Source: Cryphonectria parasitica EP155 | Taxonomy: Eukaryota; Ascomycota; Sordariomycetes; Diaporthales; Cryphonectriaceae | NCBI RefSeq assembly: GCF_011745365.1 | Contig: NW_024468913.1 | Location: 124,001 to 188,000 of the forward strand | Length of the DNA: 64,000 nucleotides | Direction: 5' to 3' | Shown: piece by piece, positions 11,643-21,960 of the stretch | How the letters are laid out: each line of letters starts with the position of its first letter | Numbering within the stretch: the first letter of the stretch is position 1 | The notes under the pieces: generated by a model | The model's database searches: none | Told to the model about the DNA's origin: nothing | What the model saw: the letters and a program-made list of their open reading frames with translations, nothing else | Position numbers and translations under genes: made by a program

Positions 11643-12549
11643 ATGGGCCGCTGGGGTTTCCGTAAGTCTTCTGGCGTGTAGGTATGGGAAATGTGTATGG
11701 TGTTGTTACAAAGCTGACGGGCATTGATAACAGGCCTGTTCCAGGGCGACTCCGGCCTCGACACGCGCAGCGACATCGAAGCTACTATCGTGGTCATGGT
11801 AGAGGACGAAAAGATGGCTGCTATGATCCTGGATACGGCTGAGAAGCGCGAAATCGCCAAGAAGATTCTGCAGGTGGACGGGGAGTCCGATCAGCTCTAT
11901 CTAACCAATCATATTGACGACCCTGGCGTGCGCAAGATCCTCGACTCCTGCGTCTGCGAAGCTCTCTTCAAAACTTACCGCGGCGACAAGTGGTCCGAGA
12001 TTATCTTTGGGGCCATGATGATGCAGGCCGGCGCCAGGATCAAGAAAGGGGACCTGAAGCGGCTGCGCAAGATCGTCTCATATTTCCCATATGGTGATAC
12101 TGAACTTCCCGAGAATGGCTTTGAAAACGTGGGCCAGGCTCAATTCGCTGCAGCTGTGGACAACTATCAGGCCGGGGTTCCGCGCAACTTTGACACTGCC
12201 AGGTTCGCGGTCACATACACTGTGCTTTTTATTTTTCCAAGACTGATGTTTGGGAATCAGCTGTGACCAGTGCGGAATGATTGAGGATGACATCAGCCAC
12301 AAACTGCTGGAGTGCCCCAACTGCACTCTCTCGTGGTGGTGCGACGAGGCACGTCATTCCCTTACATCCTTCCTTTTCAGTCAAATGTTGTCATGTGAAT
12401 ATTCTAACATTCTACAGGAGTGCAAGGCAGCTAACGCCGATAAGCATGGCGAGGAGTGTTTCGGCTTTGCGGAGAAGCATGGTTCACGGCGCCCTCATGA
12501 GCCTGGTGAGGGAGGTCTGAGCCTGATGCACGCTTTCTTGCGTGGTTAA
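11643..12549 (+). CDS. Small MYND-type zinc-finger protein
   Basis: Exons 11643-11661, 11734-12202, 12261-12348 and 12418-12549 give 235 aa. The start MGRWGFRLFQ is characteristic of a large fungal family of uncharacterised proteins. The middle is helical (EKREIAKKILQVDGES...). The C-terminus is a MYND finger, CDQC-x13-CPNC-x4-WC-x3-C-x7-H-x3-C. The exact C-x3-C spacing arises only if intron 3 is removed, and that intron has a GC donor (GCACGT), a CTAAC branch point and a TACAG acceptor. MYND fingers bind proline-rich partners; the role of this family is not known. It ends 147 bp from the convergent WW-domain gene. Confidence 0.75.
12349..12417 (+). other. GC-AG intron, 69 nt, frame-neutral
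   Basis: GCACGT donor after GAG, TCTAAC branch point near 12402, TACAG acceptor. The length is a multiple of three and there is no in-frame stop, so retention would insert 23 residues into the MYND finger without truncating it. Confidence 0.65.
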
Positions 12550-12696
12550 CAGAACAGCGAAATTTCTTGGGGCATGCTAGGTTGTCACTTGAGCAGACGC
12601 TGCAACCTTTCTATGCCTGAACTGCAAGACTTGACTGTCATGCATTGCGTTGTCAAGCGTCAGCCGAGCAAAGCCAATTATGTATTTTGAGACCAA

Positions 12697-13182
12697 TCAA
12701 TCGACACATGTATCTGCCTGCTTCACACTATCTGTAGCTTCAGGATAGACTGGCCGACCGAGAGTACCCTTCGTGTAATTGACCCAATAGACCTGGCCGT
12801 CGCGTGCCTTCTCTTGTACTACGCAGTCGGCGTCCTGTATCCCCTCATACATCTCATCCTCCAACTTGCCCTGTCTCTCGAACTTCTCCAGCTTGACTGG
12901 ATTGAGCCAGGAGGTTGTCTCAGCCTCGTGGTCGAGGTAATAAGCACGGCCCTTGTCATCAAAGCGCCTCTCCCATGGCCACGGGAGTCCTTCCGTATAT
13001 ATCTTCTTCGTTGGGTGGATCCAGGAGGTTGTTTTGGTAGTATGGTTAACCCAGTACGTTCTACCATTGGTAGGATGCTGCGCAGTGGTAATATGCTCAT
13101 CGTGAGGCTGAGGGGAGGACCCGCTCGCTTCCGTGTATGCTGGAGTGGTGGAGGCTGAAGACGTTTTAGATAGAGAAGACAT
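12697..13182 (-). CDS. WW-domain protein with three WW-like repeats
   Basis: Single exon, 161 aa. After a Ser/Thr-rich leader there are three WW units. The first, about residues 35-57, is GRTYWVNHTTKTTSWIHP and lacks the leading Trp. The second, about 65-95, is canonical: LPWPWERRFDDKGRAYYLDH, then TTSWLNP. The third, about 123-146, is GQVYWVNYTKGTLGRPVYP and has lost the second Trp. WW domains bind PPxY-type proline motifs, so only the middle unit looks fully competent. Similar short WW proteins are common and uncharacterised in fungi. Start ATG at 13182; no introns are needed. Confidence 0.8.
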   Translation of the reverse strand: MSSLSKTSSASTTPAYTEASGSSPQPHDEHITTAQHPTNGRTYWVNHTTKTTSWIHPTKKIYTEGLPWPWERRFDDKGRAYYLDHEAETTSWLNPVKLEKFERQGKLEDEMYEGIQDADCVVQEKARDGQVYWVNYTKGTLGRPVYPEATDSVKQADTCVD

Positions 13183-14118
13183 GTTGGACTGTTATATTCG
13201 GAAGAATTGGACTGCCTTCTGAAGCCTAAGTTCGGGAGGGTAATCATGTATGAAGATATGGCTGGCAAGAGAGCTCGCGAGTAGGTAAAATTAAATACTT
13301 CGCGACGAGCCCGGATGGATAAGAAGACAGGTGATGGGACGAATGTGAGGACTTGGGCTTTCGTTGCATTCTCGTCTAGTTATAGACAGCGTAGAGTTCA
13401 AGTGGGGTTGATCTCAAGGCAGCCAAACAACCAGAGGATCCAAACATTGGCGTATGTGCTGACCCTGATCATACCCCGCTTCCATTCTTCACGCGTCAGC
13501 CTCCGCCCGAATCCGCTGGCCCCTACTTACCCGCCCGGCGGCATCCTGCACAAGTAATAGAATAATTATCAGCTGTGCGAGCTCAGACGAGTGACTCACG
13601 AAATTGTTCCTCTGCCTTGCGTTACGAAGTCTTTTTAAGAGCAAGGAATCGCATTTTGACACATATTCGAACCCTTACGAAAGATGGATGGGTATGGATC
13701 CAGCCAAGGGCTGGAGTTAGAAACACCAAATTGAATATGTATAGGACCCAACAAGTAATCAAAAGAGACAGATCATGCTCGAGGTCAGCAGCATGGTCTC
13801 GAGCTTCCAGTGCCAAGAGTCTCGATTCCTGGTCGTTCGTCGCGTAACCAAGTAGCCCTTCTCACCATGAATCGGTTACTAAGCTCGGGCGCATTCACAC
13901 GAAAGGGACTGACACCTGGGCAAATGGTCCTGTCAGCCCAAGCACATATGTGTAGAGGCAACGACAAGAAAAGAAAGTCAAGAAATAAGTAATTACTCCT
14001 CCTTCCAAGATCCTTCATGTGCCATTCCGCCGTCCCCCTTCTCCCCTTTCAGATTCCGGCCAATGACCCATGTACGTTGAGTAAAAACCTGCGACATACC
14101 CAAGCCAGCAGCCTTTCA
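13183..14118. other. Intergenic region
   Basis: 5' flank of the WW gene and 3' flank of the GATase-like gene. No supportable ORF. Confidence 0.5.
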
Positions 14119-14790
14119 TCACAGAAACCCACACATAGCCAACACTACAGCGTTCGACTCGGCCTCAGCATTGACATCCCCAAGGTACCCCAACCTCCCT
14201 TCCCCAACATTCGCCAGAGCAACAGCTGCCTGGCCTGGTGTGTGGGCGTTATCGGGCGCAAACACGGCCGACTCAATGACCGAGTCTGGGCTAGAAGCGT
14301 ACCATACATGCTCTGGTGCGACGTTCTTCACGGCGAGGGCCTTTTGGCTATAGCTCTGCGGCAGTTTGCCCACTGCCGTCAGCATTTCCGCCACAACAGT
14401 CCGGTTCAGCGATGTCGTCGTGCGGTGGTAAACACCCGCCTCCCAGGGCAGCCCAGCTTGCTCAAAGAAGGGCTTGACGTTGAGCGGCTTCACGAACGAG
14501 GAGAAATGGCCCATAACGACTGCGGTGCCACCGCGTCGCACGTAGGCAAGCACCGCATCCCAGACACGCTTTCCTGTGTTTTTCTTGTTGGCGAGCACAG
14601 CGTCGGTGATGAGCACGGCGACAAGGGGTGCGGACTCGTCCTCACTGAGCTTGCGGATGGCTGGGTCGGCAGTCTTGGCACGCTGGATGGTGGCTCTGTT
14701 GCAGAGGGCGTCGATGAGGGCCGAGTATTGATCGTCAAAAAATGGCTGAAGGTCCAGTGAGATGAGGAGGACCCGAGGTTTGGTCGCCAT
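14119..14790 (-). CDS. Conserved fungal protein, class-I glutamine-amidotransferase/ThuA-like fold (tentative)
   Basis: Single exon, 223 aa. It begins with a beta strand and loop (PRVLLISLDLQPFFDD), then alternates beta/alpha segments: VAVLITDAVL, then YVRRGGTAVVMGHFSSFV, typical of a GATase-1-like or ThuA-like Rossmann fold, with a C-terminal GRLGYLGDVNAEAES strand-turn. No catalytic Cys-His-Glu triad is evident; the only cysteines are in DALCNRA and AMCGFL, so amidotransferase activity is doubtful. It is divergent from the maleylacetate reductase across a 760-bp promoter. The fold is an inference and the function is unknown. Confidence 0.7.
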   Translation of the reverse strand: MATKPRVLLISLDLQPFFDDQYSALIDALCNRATIQRAKTADPAIRKLSEDESAPLVAVLITDAVLANKKNTGKRVWDAVLAYVRRGGTAVVMGHFSSFVKPLNVKPFFEQAGLPWEAGVYHRTTTSLNRTVVAEMLTAVGKLPQSYSQKALAVKNVAPEHVWYASSPDSVIESAVFAPDNAHTPGQAAVALANVGEGRLGYLGDVNAEAESNAVVLAMCGFL

Positions 14791-14912
14791 GATGGGAATT
14801 GCACGTAGGAGGGAGGAGACCGTTTGGCCCGTTAGGAGGCAAACAATCGATTATCGAAGCAGAAATGATTCGACGTAAGTCTATGCAAAGCAGGGACATC
14901 ACGTAACTGACA

Positions 14913-14922
14913 ATTACGTAAT
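14913..14922. promoter_or_regulatory. ATTACGTAAT palindrome, possible Yap-type bZIP site
   Basis: A perfect 10-bp palindrome containing TTACGTAA. It lies 123 bp before the GATase-like ATG, in the promoter shared with the maleylacetate reductase. TTACGTAA is bound by Yap/Pap1-type bZIP factors. A single site of this size could occur by chance. Confidence 0.35.
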
Positions 14923-15550
14923 CCTTTTGCGTGATTTCTCTTCCCAACTTTAAAGTTCGAGGTCTCACCTCATCGTCCTGACCCAAACTACTGCGTTCTA
15001 CCATATCTTATGGAACAGCTAAAAGGAGTGACCACTCCCAGCTGACTGGAAATGATGGTGGTCTATATAGACAACAACTAGACAGGACTCGCACATATCT
15101 CACACTAAAGCTGGTTACTTTCGACGTTATGTGGCGGACAACAGATTGGAAGGCTGTTTGGGCAATTAGTTGAGACTCATTCGTCATTTTGACGACTTGT
15201 ATTTAAACGTATCTTATCTCATCAACTATGAACATCAATTTATCAAAAAGGAACGCGTCTGCGTGGCACACTCTTGTTCCACCTCGAATGCTGGCGGGTG
15301 AGTTCTCTGCCGCTCTCCCGTTACACGCTTAATAATTTTTGGGATGTGATTCACATCGAACCACTGACTTCTGATTCGTCCTATTGTCCTAGTTCCTATT
15401 TGTGTTCTTCCACCCGGGTAAATAGTATGCAAGAGCTAGCAATTAAATGGTACCAATCCAAACCATCACCAATATTCTTTTTGCTCCCCCTCTTTACAAC
15501 TCTCCACCATCATCACGATACGAACCGAACTTAATTTGTCCACCGCGATC

Positions 15551-16624
15551 ATGGAATCATTCGAGTATGTTGCCCATCCAGCACGGGTGATTTTCGGCAG
15601 CGGCACGATCAAGAAGCTGCCAGAGGAGCTGGCAAAGCTCAAACTCACTCGCCCAGTTGTTCTCTCTACGCCAGAGCAAACTGGACATGCCGAGCAGGTC
15701 AAGGAGGTTCTTCAGGGCCAGGTGGCCGGGCTCTTCGGCGAGGCAACGATGCACACTCCTACCGATGTGACGGAGCGTGCGGTGCAGTTTGCGACTGGAG
15801 CCAAAGCCGACTCGATTGTTTCTATCGGAGGGGGCAGCACCATTGGCCTAGGAAAGGCCATCAGCATTCGCACCGGCTTATACCATATTGCCATCCCTAC
15901 GACATATGCTGGCAGCGAGGTCACGCCTATTCTGGGCGAGACGGCGGATGGTCGCAAGGAGACCCGATCCGATCCCAAGATTCGGCCCGGAACCGTTATT
16001 TACGATGTCGATTACACCTTGACCTTGCCAGTCGGCCTCAGTGCCACCAGCGGCGTGAATGCCATCGCGCACGCAGTTGAGGCTCTCTATGCCCGCAACA
16101 GCAATCCTGTCGTCAACCTGATTGCCCAGGAAGGCACCAAAGCACTCGCAAGCGCGCTTCCCGAGATTATCAACGACCCTGGCTCGCAGGCCGCCCGATC
16201 CACTGCTCTCTATGGCGCATGGCTCTGCGGCACATGTCTCGGCAATGTGGGCATGTCTCTACACCACAAGCTCTGCCACACCCTTGGTGGCAGCTTCAAC
16301 CTACCTCATGCGCAGACACACACCATCGTCCTGCCACACGCCCTCGCCTACAATGCCCCAAAGATTCCCCAAGCATTAAAGAGACTCGCTGAGGCGCTTC
16401 CCGATGGTGACGGCGATGCAGTCAAGGGCTTCAACATCCTGCTCTCGAAGCTCAAGGTGGAACGAGGGCTCAAGGCGTACGGCATGAAAGAGAGTGACAT
16501 TGACAAGGCCGCCGACATTGCGGTGGCCAATCCTTACTGGAACCCGCGAGATATTGAGCGGACTGCGGTGCGGGAGCTTATCCGACGGGCATGGGCCGGC
16601 GAGGAAGCCCGAAGTGACTTGTAA
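15551..16624 (+). CDS. Maleylacetate reductase (iron-containing alcohol dehydrogenase family)
   Basis: Single exon, 357 aa. The frame opens further upstream only from a TTG, so the ATG at 15551 (MESFEYVAHPARVIFGSGT) is the start. It has the NAD-binding SIVSIGGGSTIGLGKA with the GGGS turn, PTTYAGSEVTPILG, the hallmark SGVNAIAHAVEALYA, and the metal/substrate-region histidines of SLHHKLCHTLGG and LPHAQTHTIVLPHALAYN. Maleylacetate reductases turn maleylacetate into 3-oxoadipate, the last step of hydroxyquinol or chlorocatechol degradation, feeding the TCA cycle. No intradiol dioxygenase lies in this window, so the rest of the pathway must be elsewhere. Confidence 0.92.
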   Translation: MESFEYVAHPARVIFGSGTIKKLPEELAKLKLTRPVVLSTPEQTGHAEQVKEVLQGQVAGLFGEATMHTPTDVTERAVQFATGAKADSIVSIGGGSTIGLGKAISIRTGLYHIAIPTTYAGSEVTPILGETADGRKETRSDPKIRPGTVIYDVDYTLTLPVGLSATSGVNAIAHAVEALYARNSNPVVNLIAQEGTKALASALPEIINDPGSQAARSTALYGAWLCGTCLGNVGMSLHHKLCHTLGGSFNLPHAQTHTIVLPHALAYNAPKIPQALKRLAEALPDGDGDAVKGFNILLSKLKVERGLKAYGMKESDIDKAADIAVANPYWNPRDIERTAVRELIRRAWAGEEARSDL

Positions 16625-17277
16625 ACTGTATCAAGGTCTAGCTAAATAAATAATTTCTCAGCCCTTCATTGTATTGTCCATTTGGCCCATTATTGTAGAT
16701 ACTACTTTCCAAACAAGCCCTCGTGCATTGCAACCGACGCAGACATGCAGTACCCGCGAGCCAGTCCCGAAGTATAGTAGCAAGTATCTTTACTCCGAGC
16801 CATGCAGCAGCCCTTCCTTGCTTTGCCTGTGGCAGAACTGCAACTGCTAGATAATTCCAGTCACCCAACCACTCCACACCCCGCACCCCGCACTCTACAC
16901 CCTACAACTCCAAAGAGGGGAGCACCGGCAAAGATAAAGTCCGCGCAATATGGAGACTTGAACCACGACTAGCTAGCATTGATCAGCCCCATTTGACATT
17001 CAGTTGTCTACTCAGATATATTGTCCCGGTCCAGATGATGTTGTCCAGCACCTGGGGTAACGGCCAATAATTACAACCACAACCGGCCTCTCCTTGTTTC
17101 AAATCTCTCTCATTGCGAATTACTACCCAGGTCTCCCTCTTTCAGTAACACTCTCCTGCCCATTCTCCACAAATAAAAATCATAAAAAGAAAAAGAAGAG
17201 TAAACTCGAAGGACGCCCGAAGAAAAAAAACACTTCACCTGGTCGGCTTTGGTGTTGGTCACTCCATTGCACCAGGC
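16625..17277. other. Intergenic region
   Basis: 3' flank of the maleylacetate reductase. No gene seen; 17160-17230 is A-rich. Confidence 0.5.
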
Positions 17278-17734
17278 ATGCACAACCACATTGCCAAATC
17301 AACCAAACTAGTCGGGGTCCGCCGACCAGAAGAAGAAGCCAGTGCAAACGGAGCCTGTGCTTGGGAAGCTGGCGGCTGCATCGTACCTACGTACAATTTG
17401 GGCCAATACGGTGGATTTTAACTGATCAGTTCCTTTTCAGGGCATCATAGGTCCGCAGGGGCATTGTGAAGATTGCCAAGCTTTTGACTACTGCTTTAAG
17501 TGCTCCCGGTATTTTGTGTATAACTTTTCTCCGAGTGCCTATCAGGGATGCACATTGAGTCATCATGAGGACTACAGGACTGACACTATTCAAGGGCTGC
17601 GGACGAGACACACCCAGGTCCTGCCTTCAGATTATTACCGGGGTAGAACATCATCCCTGCACAAAAGCCGGAAGGACGATCTGGTAGAGATAGCAGTGGA
17701 CTCCATGGGCCTCGATGGGTCAGATCTCGAATGA
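17278..17734 (+). pseudogene. Orphan ZZ-type zinc-finger-like exon, possibly a broken gene
   Basis: The segment 17441-17734 is open after a good acceptor (TTTTCAG) and encodes GIIGPQGHCEDCQAFDYCFKC followed by a paired-His stretch (LSHHED). This is the second half of a ZZ finger: I-x-G, C-x2-C, FDxC, x2-C, HH. The first CxxC pair that should precede it is not found in a compatible frame. The upstream frame from Met 17278 joins out of phase at the only good donor (17391). I cannot build an intact gene, so either a distant exon was missed or the gene is decayed. Confidence 0.35.
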
Positions 17735-18362
17735 GCCTGATCTTTTCGCAGGTGTTCCGCAATCATGCTGAACCGTCGATTGCTTGAAAATCAGGAGCAG
17801 TGCTGTAGGTTATCTTTTTCTAGGTCCTGAAATATAGAGCCCAAGCTCAACCATCATATTCCATTTCGACATGTATCATCATACTGAATTAGGACTTGGG
17901 CGTAGTTGTATGAGAGCACTGACGCGAACGTGCAATAGTCAATGTCCCGGTGAACTCGAGCGTGCTCTTGCAGATGAGCGACCTCAATAGAAAGGTCGAG
18001 TAGAAAGATGACCGGACCTAACTCGGACATTGTCTTAGGATAGCCTTCAGGACCTAAGATCGAAAACGAGAAACCGCTGTATTTGTTCTAAGTCCAACCC
18101 TGGAGGAAAGGATCCAAAAAGACAGGAATTTGGATCTTAGTCTGGCTAACTGCTGGCTTTTTAGTAACCAACATTTCAAGTTACTAGTAAAGATGCGTCG
18201 AATCTGCGTCGCGCAATAATTCACGATCGGAATTCTATTCAATTATGTATGCTCATGCTTTGACGTTTTTTCTTTGACACCGATCGAGGATACCCGGTAC
18301 CATCTTGTTCAACCAGATCGTCAAGCGATTGTCTTTCTCGCTGCATACTACATTGATCAAAT
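17735..18362. other. Intergenic region
   Basis: Nothing gene-like recognised; 3' flank of the regulator on the minus strand. Confidence 0.5.
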
Positions 18363-20719
18363 CTACCGTGCTTTCTGAATTGCGCAGTCGCCTAATCTAA
18401 TAAGTTCCATGATGAAGTCTTCCACCAGTTTCATGTGTATAAACTCTTTGAGCGTCAACCTTCGTGTACGCATCTTCTTGATAAGCTCAGGCGCCGTCTT
18501 GAGGAGGTCGAGGTCATCCTGGGCTTGAGGATCCCGTGGCTTGAGGAGAATATTGCAGAAAATGGTCAGGATCGCCGTCATCGGATAGAAGAGCACCATC
18601 CTGAAAGCGGGTCAGCATGATCAAAGGTTTACCGACGAGTAGGCTGGTATTGCATTGACAAGAAATGACATCTACGACTTACCAGAAAGATTGCCCCAGT
18701 AAGGAGTGGACTGCGGCTCGCAAATAAAACAGGGTTGACCGACTGGCCTGGACAGTCAACTCCAGGCTCGATCCGACGCCGTCCATGTCACCGCCTTCAA
18801 CATCTGCCCATGCCTTACATCTACTCGTCGCTCGATGTATTGTAGCCATCAGGTAGTAGTACTCGAAGTGGCTGAGGATGGCATCCATCGTCTTGGACTG
18901 GGTCATGTCGGAAGGAGTTGTTGTTGCGCCGCCAGACTGTATCAGGCTGGGTCGCCAGTCCTTGTTGACGGATATGCGCCAGTTCTCGAGCTCATCGTCC
19001 AGCTCACGGACGTCTCGCAGCAGCTCGGCGTCTGACTTTTGAAGGGACCTTGCTGAGTATAACAACTTGCCAGCTTTGGCCTTGATTAGACTAAGCTTGA
19101 GGTTTCCTGGTACAAATAGTGCAGAGATCTCGGAGTCATCGATAGACATGGGGTCAGCGTCCCAACGGGCTGTAATAATATCATCGTAATTGTCGGGCAG
19201 GGATATGTCGCAGTAGTCGTCTTCCAAACAAGGAGGCTGTCCCGTACGTAATGATATGTCCTTGTCAAAGGTATAGCACAGCCAGAACAGCCTGCGCAGA
19301 TGGTTTTGTGCTCGGTAATTGTCACGGCCTCTCCCGTCGGTGCGGATAGGACGTAACACATGCGCCCCCAGCATATAGACGAGACGGCAGGCACAGGAAA
19401 TATGTATAGATGCCAGCTGCGTGTGGCCGGAGAGCATCTGGTAGATCCCCTACTTACTCTATTAGCACGAGAAGAGGACCAAGTTGCTCTAGGACCAGGG
19501 AGGGAGACCTACTAGCATCAAAGCGACCTGAAGACTGGTGACGGTGGACTGCAGGAGAATCCGCGGCAGCAGCTGTTGCGCCTTTGCGACACACAACTCG
19601 GGGTCGACGGGCGCGTCTTCTATGCTTCCCTCGAAGAAATGGATGACACTAATGAAGGAGAATACACAAGCCTGTGCATCTAGTACTTCAATAGACTCCG
19701 TGGGTTGGGGTTGTGAATAGGCGAGATCGATAGTCTCTTGAAAGGACGCAATATGGACGACCGGAAACACAAGGTTCAACGTCGTCGATTTGAATAGTTG
19801 GAAGTAGGCGTCAACAACCTTGCGAGCTGGCAGCGCCAAACCAGATATAGGTGCAATGGCAACCTGATTCGCAATATGCTGCTCATTCTGCCACAGTGGT
19901 GCGACTAGAGATGGGAAAGCAGGCTTGCTTCCAGTCCTCTCTTGAATCCATCTACGGCCATCGGATGAGAAGAGAGGAATGCCTTGAAAGGAGTTTATAT
20001 CGCCAAGCTGGTAGCCGGCGAAATGAAGTTTGCCAAATGAAGCTGCAGCGGATGGATCCGGCGACGAGGCCGAGGATGATGGAGGGTCAATGTGTGAGGA
20101 TGTCGAGCCAGCGAAGGATCCGCCATGGGCTGACTGGTTTCGGGATGATCTTGAAGTGGAAGATTCAGGGTCGGCGGATTTAACAGACCGCCTGTCGCCA
20201 ACAGCATGGGACACGAGCTCTTCCAGTCGTTCTAGCCTTTGGGTCAGCTCGTTCTTGCTATTATTGGCCCTGGCATGGTAGAACTTATTAGCTCCTTAGC
20301 CTTGGGTTGGGATTTTTGATTAGGGGAATTCCAGGTGGATCAACCCAACTCCCCCCGGGGGGGGGGGTGTTGACCAATAATCAGTAGATGATGGCAAGCA
20401 GCCAGGAGACAAATATTGTCTTTCGGAGGCTCACCTTTTTCTGTTGGATGCCCTAGGCTTCCTCAGCTTCAATGGTCGTGCATAGGTGCAAGCTATTCCG
20501 TGGTGCGAGCACCAGTTGCAGTGGGGATTGGCGCCATCGCAATGGATCTAACCAACGTGCAGAGTCTTGTTAGTATTCTTTTGGCGAACATTGATTCATT
20601 TGCCTCTGTTGGCTTCAGAGAAGAATGAATTATTATACCTTTCGCCTGTAGCAAGAATCACATGCTCGCTTCTTTAGTGCAGGTGCCCTTGCAGACACAT
20701 CTTGAGGCGACGCGGTCAT
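18363..20719 (-). CDS. Zn2Cys6 transcription factor, divergent from the ABC transporter
   Basis: Five exons on the minus strand: 20719-20639, 20547-20435, 20269-19513, 19437-18683 and 18600-18363, giving 647 aa. The zinc cluster is complete: C20-x2-C23-x6-C30-x6-C37-x2-C40-x6-C47, then a basic linker and a short coiled coil (LTQRLERLEELV) that suits dimerisation. The middle homology region includes ACRLVYMLGAH, LRRLFWLCYTFDKDISLRTG and PPCLEDDYCDISLP. The C-terminal helix SFWMVLFYPMTAILTIFCNI is typical. Intron 2 (165 bp) holds a G12/C6 tract. Its 1.24-kb promoter is shared with the PDR transporter, so it is the natural candidate regulator of that gene and perhaps of itself. Confidence 0.87.
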
Positions 20720-20930
20720 GGGAACATTAAGCTTCCCGCTCACATAAACATATAATTCAAGCCTAAACGCACGCAGCCAAGATCGTATCTCCTCAGCAGC
20801 CGATACCAGAATTTATCCAGAAGTTGGACGTTGAAAGGTTAAAACAAAAGTGGAACTGTCGGACCTGGACACGGTTGAGACATGACGTCTCAGCAGGGCC
20901 AGACATCACTTTGATAATGCTGTGTAGGCT

Positions 20931-20945
20931 CCGCTGAGTCAGCGG
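20931..20945. promoter_or_regulatory. Nested palindrome CCGC-TGAGTCA-GCGG (AP-1/Gcn4-type core inside CCG-N9-CGG)
   Basis: A perfect 15-bp palindrome around one central G. The heptamer TGAGTCA is the classic AP-1/Gcn4 site, and the flanks form an everted CCG/CGG pair of the kind Zn2Cys6 dimers contact. It lies 212 bp before the regulator ATG and about 1.0 kb before the transporter ATG. Confidence 0.55.
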
Positions 20946-20973
20946 GAGAATATGTCTTTCATGACAGCCGCCT

Positions 20974-20988
20974 CCGCTTACTAAGCGG
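20974..20988. promoter_or_regulatory. Nested palindrome CCGC-TTACTAA-GCGG (Yap1-type core inside CCG-N9-CGG)
   Basis: The palindrome is perfect over 17 bp (20973-20989). The core TTACTAA is the canonical Yap1 response element. The CCG-N9-CGG frame and spacing equal those of the element 43 bp away, so the pair lies on the same DNA face, about four turns apart. Confidence 0.6.
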
Positions 20989-21960
20989 AACTTCGATACA
21001 AATCCGGTCAAAATGTTTTTTTCTATGGGGCTGAGACCCGCAAGGTCATCGACCATGTGCGGATTTATGAACCAGAGGGGATAAATCCGTGACGAGGTCA
21101 AAGTGAAGTGGACATCTGCATACTGTATGCAGTAGTTGGTACATGCAATCTCAGAGCCATGCACAACTTGCTTGACTGGCCATGCAGCCAGCCAGGGATT
21201 CAGCCTAGGCAAGTAACCGGGTGAACGAGTGCCCGGACGCAAGACCCAATAATGATAATCATGGCTTATCATGGTACACAACAGTACCTATCATCTCAGC
21301 TTCTACAGCCTCGTTGACCTTTTTGCCAGGCTGTTTTAGCTCCATATACACATGTCCGGAGACATGCGGCTCATATCTAGCACCTGGCACTCCGAGCCTC
21401 CCGGCTTTCGAGCTAGTCTTGCATCTCAGACGTTCCCATTATTCATCGTAGCAGGCAGCTTACAAAACCTGGCGGGATGTTGGTGCAGCGTCGAGCTACT
21501 GGATCGCGACGAGGCCCTCGGGGCACTTGTTCATCCGAACAGCGCCGGTTTTACGTGGCATCTGTCCCGAAACGATTGTCAAGTTTTGATAGTTCACTTT
21601 GGTGACACTTCCTCAGCCTTATCTCCATTTTTCCCGTTCTTTGTGTTCTTTTTTGTGGGTATCCCTCGCGCCAGCTTGTGTTAGATCTACTCGGCTCAGC
21701 CGTTCACGAAATTTGCGCATAGTTGGTGTGGTCCGGCCTCCGTACCTCGATGTACAAATTTATATTTCAACATAATCGTCCGGCGTCTTGAAAACATTCT
21801 TTTACTCTTCCATCCAGTCGTCTCTTTCTTTCTCAGTCCTTCCCTTACCAGGTCGTTTCCGTCCCATCTCTCTCATCCAATTCCGATACAGAGTATTAGG
21901 CTCTTCCAATTTGCGTCTTACCTGCGCCGCGCCCACGCAGTCCAGACGGGGTGGTTGAAG
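20989..21960. other. Transporter side of the divergent promoter
   Basis: Non-coding apart from shadow ORFs. A CGG-N7-CGG direct repeat (CGGAGACATGCGG) lies near 21358, another possible zinc-cluster site. Pyrimidine-rich leader before the ATG at 21961. Confidence 0.4.

Noticed and set aside
15536..15550. Upstream extension of the maleylacetate reductase
   Set aside because: The extension begins at TTG; the ATG at 15551 matches the usual N-terminus of the family.
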